Positions 22,381-34,440 of a DNA stretch of 64,000 nt are shown here, in pieces. A program made the position numbers and the translations under genes. The DNA comes from Myxocyprinus asiaticus. Its lineage: Eukaryota; Chordata; Actinopteri; Cypriniformes; Catostomidae. The stretch lies in the NCBI RefSeq assembly GCF_019703515.2, contig NC_059368.1, positions 30,974,289 through 31,038,288 on the forward strand, written 5' to 3'. The notes below the pieces were generated by a model. That model did no database searches. It was not told the DNA's origin and worked only from the letters and a program-made list of their open reading frames with translations. Position 1 is the first letter of the stretch. Each line of letters starts with the position of its first letter.

Positions 22381-23417
22381 GCATATACCTCATTTATCCA
22401 TCAACTCACAATTGGGATGCCTTAGTTAGGTCTGCTGGAATCAGAAAAATGTATCATAATCTATAACTCTGCAAAAAATGGAATGGCATCTACGCTAATA
22501 TTATTCTATTTGCTTCCCTGTCTCAACCTTGGGATTCAGATCCCGAGTTTACCAATGCCGGCCAAATCCAGCTCCGTTCCTGCTTGGTGTCGGACTCCAC
22601 TGCTAAGTGTCTCTGAATGATGATGACTATATGCAGCCAGTGCCAGCCAGACATCACTTCAGTCTATTATGGTAGACTTCAGAGGATGAACTGATGCCAA
22701 CTCCAACCATAAGACATGTGATACATCATATGCCACTGCCTGAACCTTGGAACCTAGGATAGACCTCACCAAAATGACCTGCCGGTTGAACTGCGATGCA
22801 CCTCACTGATCTCTGCCTGCATCACCTTGATCTAATGATGAACTACACTCTTAAAATGGAATACATAGACTATCAATTAATTGCCAACAGAAGCCTTCAT
22901 CAGCCAACTAACAAGGACAATTGCATCTATGTGAACTTCTGCAGTTAATCCAGGATGAACTTCAAAAACATTAGTCATTAATCTTACAGTTAATACAAAA
23001 TCTTTGTTTAAACACTGGCCCTTAACACTTACTTAGTTTACTAATTTAAACCATGACTTGCACTGCACATAAATAACTAATATTGGCATTATATTCATGC
23101 TGTTAGCCAGAGGGGAACTGGCCCCTTGGGTTTCTCCCAAGGTTATTTTTCTCTATTAATCAACATCTTATGGAGTTTTGTGTTCCTTGCCACAGTCGCC
23201 TTCGGCTTGCTCACTGGGGTTCTATATACAATTATTTATTTATTTATTATTATTTTTTTTATACACAATTTACAATCATATTTAATTAAACTTCACAATG
23301 ATGACTCTAAGTCTTTATAGATATTACAGTTTCATTTTCTGTTAATGCATGATTTTCTCTTAAGCTGCTTTGAATTGATGTGTGTTGTGAAAAGTGCTAT
23401 ACAGTTAAAAATGACTT
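22381..23417 (+). other. L2 LINE 3' UTR
   Basis: Non-coding text following the RT C-terminus, ending with the shared fish L2 tail (TTGTGAAAAGTGCTATACAG). The interval is long for an L2 3' UTR and may include diverged coding sequence. Confidence 0.6.
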
Positions 23418-23735
23418 GCCTATTGAGAGGGAGGGAACGGATTTTTTTTTTTTTTATTGTGGCTTTGATTTACCTCTGTATATGACAAATGTACATGGTA
23501 AAAGCAATAAATTAATTGATAAAAAAAAAAAGACAGGGAAATTGCATGCTATAGCATAATATGAGGTAAAGAAGCACAACTTATGATTCCAATATTATTA
23601 CATTTTATTGCTGATTTGAAATATGTCCTTTGATCGTAATCTTGACCAACCGTTTTTGAGATTTCGGTGTCCCCCCATTCAAGCAGATAGGAGCTATTGG
23701 TGATAATCGATGGCCACAAGCCATCAAACAAAGCC
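23418..23735 (-). repeat. dispersed repeat, shared with 32.15-32.30 kb
   Basis: On the minus strand the phrases GGTTGGTCAAGATTACGATC, ATTTCAAATCAGCAATAAAA and TTGTGCTTCTTTACCTCAT match, in order, 32,196-32,290 on the plus strand with scattered differences. No coding potential. The right edge joins Tc1 transposase sequence, so one element interrupted or recombined with the other. Element class unknown. Confidence 0.65.
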
Positions 23736-24166
23736 GAGCTGCTTGAATTTTTGTACCAGGAGTGGCAAAAATTAATCTAACAGCAATGTGAAAAACTGGT
23801 AGAGAGCATGCCAAGGCACATGAAACCTGTGATTAAAAACCAGGGTTATTCCACCAAATATTGATTTCTGAACTCTTCCTAAGTTAAAACATTAGTATTG
23901 TGTTGTTTAAAAATGAATATGAACTTGTTTTCTTTGCATTATTTGAGGTTTCTTTTTTGTATTGTGACCAGTTGTCATTTTCTATAAATAAATGCTCTAA
24001 ATAACAATATTTTTATTTGGAATTTGGGAGAAATGTTGTCAGTACTTAATAGAATATAAAAAATAAAAATAAAAATAAAATAATTTTCCTCAAACACATA
24101 CTTATAAATAGTAAATCCAGAGAAACTGATAATTTTGCAGTGGTCTCTTAATTTTTTTCAGAGCTG
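23736..24166 (+). mobile_element. Tc1-like transposon remnant, 3' end
   Basis: The plus strand encodes the last ~45 residues of a Tc1 transposase (ELLEFLYQEWQKLI, a stop, then QQCEKLVESMPRHMKPVI and NQGYSTKY) ending near 23,866. It continues into a long 3' flank and terminal repeat with CAGTGGTCTCTTAATTTTTT and CAGAGCTG, followed by TA at 24,167-24,168. The N-terminal transposase and the other inverted repeat are absent, so the element is dead. It belongs to a different Tc1 subfamily from the element at 51.3 kb. Confidence 0.8.
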
Positions 24167-24168
24167 TA

Positions 24169-25555
24169 TGTGATCAGGGTCTAAAAACTATTCAAGGAGC
24201 GCAAGCGAAAAACCAAAAACTAATGAAATGTTTAGCAGAACGTAAACGAAAACCAGAAGCAAAGTGATTTTCAATTGTTCTGGAGTGAAAATGTTATTTT
24301 TAAACGCTGGTAACTGATTATAACCAGCCGAAGGCCAAAGGGTTTATCACAGTAAATTCTTGGAGATACACCACTTCAATTTGCCCCCCCAAACAAATGA
24401 AACATGCTTTGATCCTGAAGGAAACTGCTGCTTCACACATTTCTTTGCCTAATCACCCACTGTGGATGTCACATTCTGTGAATGAAGACCTTTTTAAAAA
24501 CTATGTATAAAAACTACATATAGTATACATGCACAGTTAATCCAGATACAAGGAAATCATTATTAGAGGTAAAAAGTACATTTCTCAGTTGTTTCCAAGT
24601 CTTCACTGAATTACTGTTAGATATGATACATTAATACAGATTTAATGCTGCCGGTTTTTGACTCAGAAGCAGATCTGTAATTTAAATAATACTGATCTGT
24701 TAATTAACTGCTTGTTATTATTTCTATGCTGATAAATTGCTTATTTTAGCTTATTTTGTTGAGGCAAGCGGCTTACTTTGGGCTTGTTTTTACAGACCAT
24801 GTAGCTTGCTTTTCTTGCGAGATCTGGTAACACTGCCAGATGGTGGTATTACACCCACCCATTAGTGCAAAGTACTGTAATTTTAAATTGAATGGTATTT
24901 ATTGTTCTTTTATTTTGTTCTAACCGGTAACCTTTTGGAAAGGAGGCTGTGGAACTTCTGAACCGGAATGAAAAAATACAGTTTTTGCTCAGAACGAACT
25001 AAAATGAAAAACATTTTGTTCTTAGTCCTTGTATGTGACTTAGTCTTGCCCTTTTTCATGGCCAATCAGACTGCTTTAGAAGCATTTGTTGACAGACAGG
25101 CGGCTCAGATCAGGATCGGCTATTGCCATCAAGTGGCGAAAGCCTCTCGTTTCTCTAATTTCTTCACTTGACTCAAACCTCTTTTTTGGCTTCTACATCT
25201 ATGTGGTCATAAGCCACAGAGGCCTGCATGTTTGCTCCCTCTGCAGAGCAAACACACCACACTGCCTTCATTAAATATGCAGCTGTCCCTAAGAGCATGA
25301 CACTGATTTTCATCAGCACGTCACCCTCTATAATGTGTGTCTACAAAGTAAAAAAGGAAGTTCATAGAGAATGTGAAAGGGAAATATTATGAAGGTTAAG
25401 GGGGAACTAAGTTGATTTGTATGGAAAAACATAAGACATGAATGCAGTGATCAGGAATAGAGTAACTGGAGAATTCCAGAAAGTGCATGTAGGTAAAACA
25501 ATGAAAAAGCAGCAGTATTGGAAAGGAAACAGATCTGGAACTGAGAGATAAAAGT

Positions 25556-25562
<7 letters not shown>
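24169..25562. other. mixed non-coding, possible unclassified repeats
   Basis: The region has phrases seen in fish repeats (CTGGTAACTGATTATAACCAG at 24,307; AACCGGTAACCTTTTGGAAAG at 24,922) but no clear element ends. The small open frames 24,968-25,274 have no motifs. Confidence 0.4.
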
Positions 25563-25596
<34 letters not shown>

Positions 25597-25597
25597 A
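25563..25597. repeat. (GA)n tract at 5' truncation of LINE
   Basis: A GA run with one GGGA interruption that directly precedes LINE coding sequence. Together with the 3' (GA)n tract at 27,738 it brackets the element. Confidence 0.92.
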
Positions 25598-25599
25598 AT

Positions 25600-26455
25600 G
25601 CTGAAGCACAACCCTGCAGTAATGCAGGAGGCCTTGTTATAACTGTTCAATCTGGTTCTGCAAACTGGCTATTTTCCTGATACCTGGAGTATGGGCTTAA
25701 TACACCGATTATATAAGAGTGGAGATAAATTCGACCCCAGTATATACCGAGGCATTTGTGTGAGCAGTAATCTGGGGAAGACTTTCTGTTGTATCCTGAA
25801 CGCCCGGATACAGGCCTTTCTTACCAAGGACAAAGTCTTGAGTAAGAGTCAGATTGGATTCCTACCAAACCACCGCACCACCGACCACATTCACACGCTA
25901 CACACGATAGTCAACCAGCACGTTCATCAAAAAAGCAAAGGCAACATTTATGCATGTTTTGTTGATTTAAAAAAAGCATTTGATTCCATTTGGCATGATG
26001 GTCTATATTATAAAATTCTGCGATCGGCATTGGGGGTAAAATGTACGACACTATCAAATATATGTATTCGGACAACAGGTGCGGAATTAAAATTGGCAAT
26101 AAAAGAACAGAATTCTTCACTCAAGGGCGTGGAGTGAGACAGGGCTGCAGTTTGAGTCCAACTCTGTTCAACTTTTACATTAATGAGTTAGCAGTGCCAC
26201 TGGAACAATCTGCAACACCCAGTCTTATTCTAAATAATTCTGAAGTTAAATTTCTTCTCTATGTAGATGATCTGGTGCTGCTGTCAGCTACTGCACAAGG
26301 GCTACAGCAGCACCTGTACCTGCTGGAGAACTACTGTCAGAACTGGGCCCTGACAGTCAATTTGAAAAAAACTAAAATTATGATCTTCCAGAAAAAAAAG
26401 CCAGATTGCAGGAAACCAGATACACATTCACTATGGGAAACACTGCAATAGAACA
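25600..26455 (+). pseudogene. LINE reverse transcriptase (copy B)
   Basis: The frame at 25,691-26,137 gives YRGICVSSNLGKTFCCILNAR, IGFLPNHRTTDHIHTLHTI and CFVDLKKAFDSIWHDGL with the first catalytic Asp. A one-base loss near 26,020 shifts the rest into the frame 26,041-26,451: MYDTIKYMYSDN, GRGVRQGCSLSPTLFNFYIN, and FLLYVDDLVLLS with an intact YVDD box. All three catalytic aspartates are present. The first ~30 codons upstream of 25,691 are still readable to the (GA)n junction. Another frame change near 26,402 ends it. Confidence 0.85.
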
Positions 26456-27514
26456 CACCCTACACTACGACTAACTCGGTCTAAAAATCAGTGCTTCAGG
26501 AGGTTTTGATCTGGCAGTGAATGCACTAAAAGAGAAAGCTAGAAGAGCATTCTATGCTATTAAGGGCAAATTTACCCAAATAGACATTCCTGTAACAATT
26601 TGGAGTAAAATCTTTTATAGTATTATTATGCCTATCGCTCTGTACGGATGTGAGGTTTGGGGTCCACTCTTTCTGGCAGATTACTCTAGATGGAACAAAC
26701 ATCCCATAGAATCCCTGCATACAGAATTCTGTAGAAACATTCTAAGAGTTCAGAGAAGAACACCTACTAATGCATGCCAGGCCAAACTAGGCAGATAACC
26801 CCTAATTATACATATTGAAAAACGATCCCTCAAATTTTGGACACACCTAAATTCAAGTTCCCCTAACACACTGCAACATGAAGCCCTTAAAACCCAAGAG
26901 CTGAAGCCTAAAACCAGTCCCCTTTGTCAGCTGGCAAACACCAGTTTCAGACCAGCACTGCTGAACAAAACCAAATCAGAATAAACCAAATCATAAAAGA
27001 AAGCAAAAATTCATATTTGGACCACTGGGAAAATGAAAGTAAAAACCAAAGCAAATTGGAATGTTATCGGACCTTAAACAGAAAGTATAATCTGGCAGAA
27101 TATCTCTACACTGTAAGAGATCCAAAACAGAGACGGATCCTCACCAAATACAGACTCAGTGATCACAGTCTGGCCATAGAAAAAGGGAGACACAGACAAA
27201 CATGGCTTCCAAAGGAAGAACAAGTCTGTGCTCACTGTGACCCTGGTGAGGTCGAGACAGAGACACACTTTCTCCTTCACTGTGAGAAGTTTATAGAGGT
27301 GAGAGAGAAATACTTTGACAAACTCTCAAACCTCATGCCTCAGTTTTCCAGTTCAGCAGAAACAGATCAAATGCAGGTGTTACTGGGGGAGGACAATCAT
27401 GCATCAGTTGCAGCTAAATTCATTTTGAGCTGCACACCCTCAGAAACCAATCACTGCCATAATGTACTTCAGTCACAGTATTTTTATTTTCTTATGTTCA
27501 TAATGTCTTTTTAA
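26456..27514 (+). pseudogene. LINE ORF2 C-terminal region (copy B)
   Basis: After a nonsense TAA near 26,474 (in a YD-L phrase) the frame 26,517-26,798 runs NALKEKARRAFYAIKGKF and YGCEVWGPL. It stops at a second nonsense codon at 26,797, and the frame 26,924-27,514 resumes. That frame reads YRTLNRKYNLAEYL and VCAHCDPGEVETETHFLLHCEKF, a C-X2-C...H...C zinc-binding tail. At least one further indel lies between 26,860 and 26,960. The domain normally binds the element RNA or target DNA. Confidence 0.78.
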
Positions 27515-27733
27515 ATGCTTATTTTATTTTATATTGTATAGTATACAGTATATTGTTATTATAGTTTTTATTTTATTTTATTCATTACCTGGCACCTTAT
27601 TTTAATTCTATTTTTATTGTTATTTGTTACTGTTTTATTATTATTATTTGTCTCATTATTGCCATGCTTTGGCAATATTGTATGTAAACACAATCATGCC
27701 AATAAAGTACTTTAAAATTGAAAATTGAATTGC

Positions 27734-27737
<4 letters not shown>

Positions 27738-27775
<38 letters not shown>
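27738..27775. repeat. (GA)n tract at LINE 3' end
   Basis: A 38-bp GA run that directly follows the LINE 3' UTR (CAATTGAGAG). The LINE has no poly(A) tail. Confidence 0.95.
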
Positions 27776-27779
<4 letters not shown>

Positions 27780-28404
27780 ATTAAAAATTATCCCAGAAGT
27801 GGGCGGCTTGGTCATTCACCCTGATTTTCCTCAGGATTCATTTATTTCTGTGCTAATAAGGCAGAACAGTGTTGCTACGGTAACAGCTTTGCCCATTTCC
27901 TGCAAACCCAGAGGGCTTTTCCACTTCCTGGCTCACTATAAAAAACAAGGCGGGAACTTCCTGTTCTCTCAAGAGACTAAAATGCAGCCGAGAAAGAACC
28001 GAAACACTCTTTGGAAAACACAATGCTGGCCCACACTGAATGAACACATCCCTGTTGACTGGCCGTTTGGTCACTTATTTATTTACAAGCAAAGTCACAT
28101 AAGAAGCATATGGGATGGATATGAGATGAGACAGTAATAATGTAGAATGAAACACATTTATTTAGATGCATTTGCTTACCATATTACTTATCAGTCAAAG
28201 GGTGTCTTATGTCTTTAAAACCTTAGGTGAAATGTTTGGTTCTGAGCTTTGTGCTGAACTGTCGAAAATCCTGGACAGACATTTTTCCATGATTTTTTGA
28301 GATAAAAGGGATCATTGTTCTATGAAAACATGCTGTAACTTCAAATAACTGAAACTAAGCAAATTACACTTTCAGAGATAGAGGGTGGAAAATGGCAATA
28401 AAAA
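27776..28404. other. non-coding, nothing recognised
   Basis: The frame at 27,718-28,137 starts in the (GA)n tract and is not credible as a gene. Confidence 0.5.
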
Positions 28405-30310
28405 ACCCCAAATCAAATCACTTTTATTGTCACACAACCATATACACAAGTGCAATAGTGTGTGAAATTCTTGGGTGCAGTTCCGAGCAACATAATGGTC
28501 GTGACAGTGATGAGACATATATCAATTTACAATAAACATCAGATTTACAACACAATTTAAAGTCTAATATACACATAATTACACACATCACAGTATACAA
28601 ATAATAACATACAATGTACAGTATACAATACACACAATATAGAATACACATTATACAATAAAAAAAGTATATATAGTATATATAGAATGTACAGTAGGTT
28701 GTATTGTACTGTATTGACATTCAGGCTTTTGGTTGATAGTAAGTTGCCAGTGTGTTGTTAAGAGAGAATATAATATAATAATAATATAATTTATGACAGT
28801 CCGGTGTGAGATATAAGAGTAAGAGTAATAAAGTGCAGTGCTGATGTATTTTGATCGTGGGAGATCAAGAGTTCAAAAGTCTGATTGCTTGGGGGAAGAA
28901 GCTATCATGAAGTCGGCTGGTGTGGGTCCTGATGCTGCGATACCGCCTGCCTGATGGTAGCAGTGAGAACAGCCCATGGCTCGGGTGGCTGGAGTCTCTG
29001 ATGATCCTCCGAGCTTTTTTCACACACCGCCTGGTATATATGTCCTGGAGGGAGGGAAGCTCACCTCCGATGATGTGTCTGGCAGTTTGCACCACCTTTT
29101 GCAGTGCTTTGCGGTTGTGGGCTATTGCCGTACCAGGCGGAGATGCAGCCAGTCAGGATGCTCTCTACAGTGCAGGTGTAGAACCGTGTGAGGATGTGGC
29201 GGTTCATTCCAAACTTCCTCAGCCATCTCAGGAAGAAGAGGCGCTGATGAGCCTTCTTCACAACGGCTTCAGTGTGGATGGACCATGTTAGTTCCTCGGT
29301 GATGTGGACACCCAGGAACTTGAAGCTGCTGACTCTCTCCACTGGTGCTCCATTGATGGTGGTGGGACTGTGTTCTCTGTCTTTTCTTCTGAAGTCCACC
29401 ACAAGCTCCTTTGTCTTACTGACATTGAGGGAGAGGTTGTGCTCCTGACACCAGTGTGTCAGAGTGTGCACCTCCTCTCTGTTTCATCATTGTCAGTGAT
29501 CAGGCCTACCACCATCGTATCATCAGCAAACTTAATGATGGCATTGGAGCTGTGTGTTGCCACACAGTCATGTGTGTACAGGGAATACAGGAGTGGGCTG
29601 AGAACACAGCTCTGCGGTGCTCCAGTGTTGAGGGTCAGTGATGAGGAGATGTTGCTGCCTATTCTAACCACCTGGCATCTGCTTGACAGGAAGTCCAGGA
29701 TCCAGCTGCACAGCGAGCTGTTTAAGCCCAGAGCCCGGAGTTTCTCATCAAGCTTGGAGGGCACTATGGTGTTGAATGCTGAGCTGTAGTGTACAAACAA
29801 CATTCTCACATAAGTGTTCTTTTTTTCCAGGTGGGAGAGAGCAGTGTGTATTGTAGATGCAATGGCATCATCAGTGGAGCGGTTGTTGTGGTAAGCAAAC
29901 TGCAATGGGTCTAGTGAGGGAGGCAGCACAAAGCAGATGTAATCTCTGACTAGTCTCTCAAAGCATTTGCTGATGATGGGGGTCAGAGCAACAGGACACC
30001 AGTCATTTAAGCAAGTTATTTTGGATTGCTTTGGAACAGGCACAATGGTGGACGTTTTAAAGCATGTGGGGACTACAGACAAAGAGAGGAAAAGGTTGAA
30101 AATGTCCGTAAAAACACCAGCCAGTTGGTTCGCACACGCTCTGATGACGTGGCCCGGAATGCCGTCTGGACCCGCGGCTTTGCGGATATTCACCCGTCGG
30201 AAGGATCTTGTTACATCCGCTACAGAGACGGAGAGTGAACTAACCTCTGTAGCTTCGGCCGCGAGCGCTCTCTCCGCGAGGGCGGTGTTATTTCCCTCAA
30301 AACGAGCATA
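28405..30310 (-). mobile_element. Rex1/Babar-like LINE, 5'-truncated
   Basis: The minus strand reads RT from about 30,290 to 29,060 and then the C-terminal region to about 28,865. A 3' UTR runs down to about 28,405 and ends AATAAAAGTGATTTGATTT, the tail wording of Rex1 elements. The endonuclease is absent. Rex1 is a CR1-related family widespread in teleosts. The 5' break lies near 30,300, where the frame leaves element sequence. Confidence 0.85.
28865..30290 (-). pseudogene. Rex1-like reverse transcriptase
   Basis: The frame 30,193-29,459 begins [18 protein letters not shown] and continues with [29 protein letters not shown] and [13 protein letters not shown]. At the first catalytic site it reads [15 protein letters not shown], where Asp is expected in place of His. 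Later motifs are [19 protein letters not shown] and an intact FADDT box. The frame 29,471-29,061 continues with LNVSKTKELVVDFRRK, FLGVHITEELTW and FYTCTVESIL. After a further frame break, 29,095-28,865 gives the C-terminal region (RRIIRDSSHPSHGLF, FFPQAIRLLN). Confidence 0.88.
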
Positions 30311-31226
30311 AAAAGTAAAACTAAATTTTGACTGTTTTCAATGCACAATACTTGCCTAATTATTATAAGTGAACCAGGGAAAAAATATAATGATAAAGTA
30401 ATTAATGATATGACCATGGACGATTCAATGGTTATGGATTTTTAGTATGCTATCCTTCTCTCACCAGTTGTTAAAAAACATTGTATGTCCATTTTATTAT
30501 TTATACCATCTTTGAAACAAATAGAAGATGGGGAGTTTGAAAACGAAGAATATTTTTGCAATTCCGTTTGGTGACACTAGTTGCTCAGAAATTACATATT
30601 TCAGTTTAAGTTGGTCCATCCTCTCTCCCTCTCTGGTATCTGGGTGTAAGATAGAGTGAGTGGTTTGATAAAGCTAAGATTGAGTGTATGAAGAAATGTG
30701 TTCCCAGGTTTGCTCAACCCACAGAACAATAAAAACAGATAGCCATGTCCACTGAGGCATCTGCTATCCCAGAAACCTATATCACATTTATACAATGTTA
30801 TGTTAAAAGAACACTCTCATTTCAAACAGAGAATCTACAAGAGAAATGATAAACAATTTTAATTTGTGTTATGTGTGTGACTGTATTTCTTCACTGTACT
30901 TCTCCACATTTTGTATTTTATTTTTATTTGTTATTTTTTTTACATGCTATATTAAGCCTGTCTCACCCTTTCAAAGAACACACACACAGACACACACGCA
31001 CCAAGGACCTACATATTTCAAGCTAATTGCAGTGAGGGAAAATTATTAATATTCTGCCTCTGTCTGCAAATATTCAGATGAATGGAGGGTACAGTCCAGG
31101 CAAGCACACACACGCACAACATGCATATGAGTGTATAACATTATCTACGCACCCATGTCAGAGTGGTTTTAAGGCCCAAAGGATTGTAAGAAGCCAAACC
31201 TATTAATTCAGTTAATTTAGGCCAAG
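30311..31226. other. non-coding, nothing recognised
   Basis: Short CA-rich patches near 30,979-31,002. No motif in the small open frames. Confidence 0.5.
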
Positions 31227-31280
31227 TTCATGCATGCATGCATGCGCGCGCACACTCACACACACACACACACACACACA
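31227..31280. repeat. (TGCA)n(GC)n(CA)n compound microsatellite
   Basis: An almost continuous alternating purine-pyrimidine run with one CTC break. Such sequence readily adopts left-handed Z-DNA. Confidence 0.9.
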
Positions 31281-32099
31281 ATTTAACTCTTACTCAACCA
31301 TTAAATCCTGACTAACCCCACAAGCACAAATGAAAACCTTTCATTTCATTGCCTTCATCTTCATTTGTGTCACACATACACATGAAAATGGGTGGAGTTC
31401 ATATTTAACAGACCTTAAAATCCCCTCTCAGAATCCAAAGACTACAGGACTATATTCAGTCACATTCATACGAAAACTGCAGAGCATGTTGAGGAGTTCC
31501 AATGTTGCCATGTCCACATATTATAAGTGACTTTGGGCTTGTTTTTTTTTAATTTTTTATATGAAGTCGCTAATTAATATAGGACGTCACAGGTTGTGTT
31601 TTGTGGGCTTATTACCAGAATACAGTAGCATGTAGATGGCGAGTTTTATAACAATGGGCCAGAGTACTTTTGTACACTTTAGGCTTATTAGAGTTTTTCC
31701 TAAACAAATACCAAAATTTGGCACAAAGTAGAGATTAACTTTAAACGTCACTCACCTCCAATTGATGTTGCAGTCTCTCTAGAGGCCATATGGGTCGTGT
31801 CTTCCCACCCAAGACTACACCCAAATGCGTTTGGCCGGATTCCTTTGCAACTCGGAACACAGTATAGCATCTAAAATAACAGCAAAACTCCAATAGATGT
31901 TGTTGACATCTGTCATGCAACTCTTAGAATGGGAGGGTTAGTGTTTTTGTGTAAATTTATGATCAGTTAGATTGACTTGACAGTCTGGTAGTGTGTGATC
32001 CTCAGTCGTTTGATGTGTTATGGCCATTTTTTTGTCTATAGCCATTTACAATGTAGGTAAGTGCATGATACCAAAGTCCCTTTCAAGGCAAGTCAGTCC
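31281..32099. other. non-coding, nothing recognised
   Basis: The frame 31,330-31,530 has no motif. Phrases near 31,750-31,870 may be a diverged repeat. Confidence 0.45.
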
Positions 32100-32480
32100 A
32101 CTCGGCGGCCATCTTTGGAATGCTCCCAGGGAGGAAGAGCAGATATTTTCAACAGCATAAAACTACAACTCCTATCTACTTGTATCTCCAAAAGGGTTGG
32201 TCAAGATTACAATGAAAGAGCACATTTGAAATCAGCAGTAAAATCTCACAACAATGGAACCATAAATTGTGCTTCTTTAGCTCAGGTCATGCTAAAAAAC
32301 ACTATTTCTCAGGCTGCTTCAGCTAATGCGCATGTGTTTTCGAGTTGATTGGCAGGCAATGTCTGTAATTAAAGGTGATTGGCTCTTTTACCTGTAAGGT
32401 GGGACTTCCTTTTCTACATGTGTTGGCCATTGGGCTTTCCAATTTCTCCCATTCATTTTAATACCAGTGGTTCCTCTCGG
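32100..32480 (+). repeat. dispersed repeat, partner of 23.5-23.7 kb
   Basis: The section 32,196-32,290 matches the reverse complement of 23,560-23,660 (see that entry). The flanks hold CGGCGGCCATCTTTGGAATG and CTCCCATTCATTTTAATACC, phrases frequent in fish repeats. No ends or target duplication were found, so class and length are open. Confidence 0.55.
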
Positions 32481-34440
32481 GCTAAACAGACTCTGATGAT
32501 TCTTATCATTTTTACAATCGATTGAGAATCTGCTCTGTAACAAGTCGTGCAGTGTAATCCAGGAACATGCAAACGAGCCAAGACTATTAAAACTATTTAA
32601 ACATTCAAACTGTCAAAAAATTCTAAAGCAAACATTCATCCATCCATCCGGCTGTTAAAAATGTTTTTTTTTGTTTTTGTTTTTTTTTATTCAGGACAGG
32701 TTTTGTCAAGCCAAAATCAAAGTTTGCTGTGGCAAACTTTACCAATCTTTTAATTATGACATTTGTAAAATGATATAATTATTGTGCACCAAAAGCCAAT
32801 TTAGCCATGTTTAATCTATGTTTTATATCAGATAGATAACATTTCTCCATAATCCCCCCACCACAACCGTTCCGCAGAAACAGAGTAAAGTCTTATAGCT
32901 CACTTACACATATTTTGGTAAAGCAAGACACTTATTTTTGGCTTGTTTTGTCAGATCAGGTTGCTGATTTGTCTTGAAAGATCTGGCAACACAGAGGAGT
33001 TCCTTGTTTAATTAAAAGTAATAACTCAAAACATTGAGAGAAAAAAAAAAAAAACATTAGCTGTCCATCCACGCCCTGAAATCTTATACTATTTGTCCAG
33101 CAGACAAACAACATTATGCAAATACGACTAATCCTAGAAGCCGACACCTAAATTCGACTGTTATTATTTTTCCTGCCCCCGTCCCTGCCCTTCACCTTTA
33201 AAACACACAGAGCCTTGTTAGTGAGTGTTCACATTAAGCCTGATTCATCACGCAAACCGACTGACTTATTTTTCATTAACGCACGTCCACGATTTCCACC
33301 CTCGTAAAGGACAGTGAGCCGTCAATAATGGCACATATTAAATGAGAAGGGAATAGATGGCTTTTTAATCACTTTAAGTGAAGAGGCAGGACAGGTGAGC
33401 TTTCCGAAAGCCTTCAAGAGTATTCCCCAGCCGCACCATCAGTCCATATATATGATAATGAATATCTCAGATTCGAGGCTGCATGGCGAGGCCACACACC
33501 CCCCGCAAACACACAACAGTAAATACACACACACACACACACACACACACATGCAGCATGCTATGCAATTATTTGATCTAAGCCTGACAGTTCTGAGGAG
33601 AAGCAGGTCAATTGAACTGAGATGCTTGAAATTGTTTTCTGGGATTTTATATCAGATAATGCTAATGATCTGGGAGTGTGTTGTATCTATAATGGAAAAT
33701 ACTTAATCACAAAAATACTTCACTTACTGTAAATAGATGCTCCACCATAGTCTCCATAGCATTGCCTACCTAATTATGAATGTAGGTAGCATGTTGACAC
33801 ACACACTCCGTCAGCACATGTGTGTGCTATACTGTATAAATTAAGTGGAGAGATAAATAAATAAACATGACAGAAGTGCCTCATTAAAAATTAACCACAC
33901 AACATGCTCCAGACCCCATCCCACCTTTATCACCCTTTGTTTGTATGCTTGCATATAAGTGTTTCATTTCAAGGCCTGTACAACCTTGTATGTCCAAGAC
34001 TTCCACTTGAGCTCTGTCTGTTCCTTTAACCTCTGCACTCCTATCTTTTTCTCTTTTTCTCAATCTGTCTCTCCCAGGCATTTAGCTATATAGTATCCTA
34101 CAAAGCAACAGCACTTTTTCACAGGAGACATGAGTTTTTGTGCATTTGTCCAAACCTGTGACAGAGACAAAGAGACTCTGTACACAAAGTCAGTATTTTA
34201 GATTGTAAATCGTACTTACTAACAAACGTGACTCTCATGTTGTCCTGTTCCTACAACAGCATTCAGGAATGGCTAAAATACTGTCTGTATTACAGATAAC
34301 TGAAGTCAAGCCCCTTTTCTATTCTCGCAAAAGCTCAATAGCTCCTGTAACCAGAGTGACTAAAGTAAAATATCCAAGCAACCTCCATAAAACTAGAAAG
34401 TTGCAACTGACATGACCATAGTAGACTGATGATTACTGAT
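32481..34440. other. non-coding; (CA)n and A/T tracts
   Basis: Contains a (CA)n run at 33,524-33,551 and an A-rich tract at 33,041-33,055. I see nothing else. Confidence 0.5.

Larger units (their letters stand above)
18701..23417 (+). mobile_element. L2-clade LINE, near full length but decayed
   Basis: The plus strand holds ORF1 with an SGNH-esterase domain, ORF2 endonuclease, RT, the L2-type C-terminal region and a 3' UTR that ends near GCTATACAGTTAAAAATGAC. The order and motifs fit the L2 group common in fish. Each ORF is broken by stops, frameshifts and an internal endonuclease deletion, so the copy is old. The 3' UTR has TTTCTCCCAAGGTTATTTTT and GCCACAGTCGCC, phrases shared by many fish L2 copies. 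Confidence 0.85.
25598..27737 (+). mobile_element. 5'-truncated LINE bracketed by (GA)n, copy B
   Basis: The element starts inside ORF2 at the finger region of RT and continues through RT, the C-terminal Cys/His region and a 3' UTR with CATGCCAATAAAG and TTGAATTGCAATTGAG. It is 2.1 kb long and retains no endonuclease. The same 3' UTR ends copy A at 14,636. RT wording (IGFLPNHRTTDHI, GRGVRQGCSLSPTLFN) points to the Jockey/I-like part of the LINE tree rather than L1, L2 or RTE. I leave the clade open. Confidence 0.85.
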
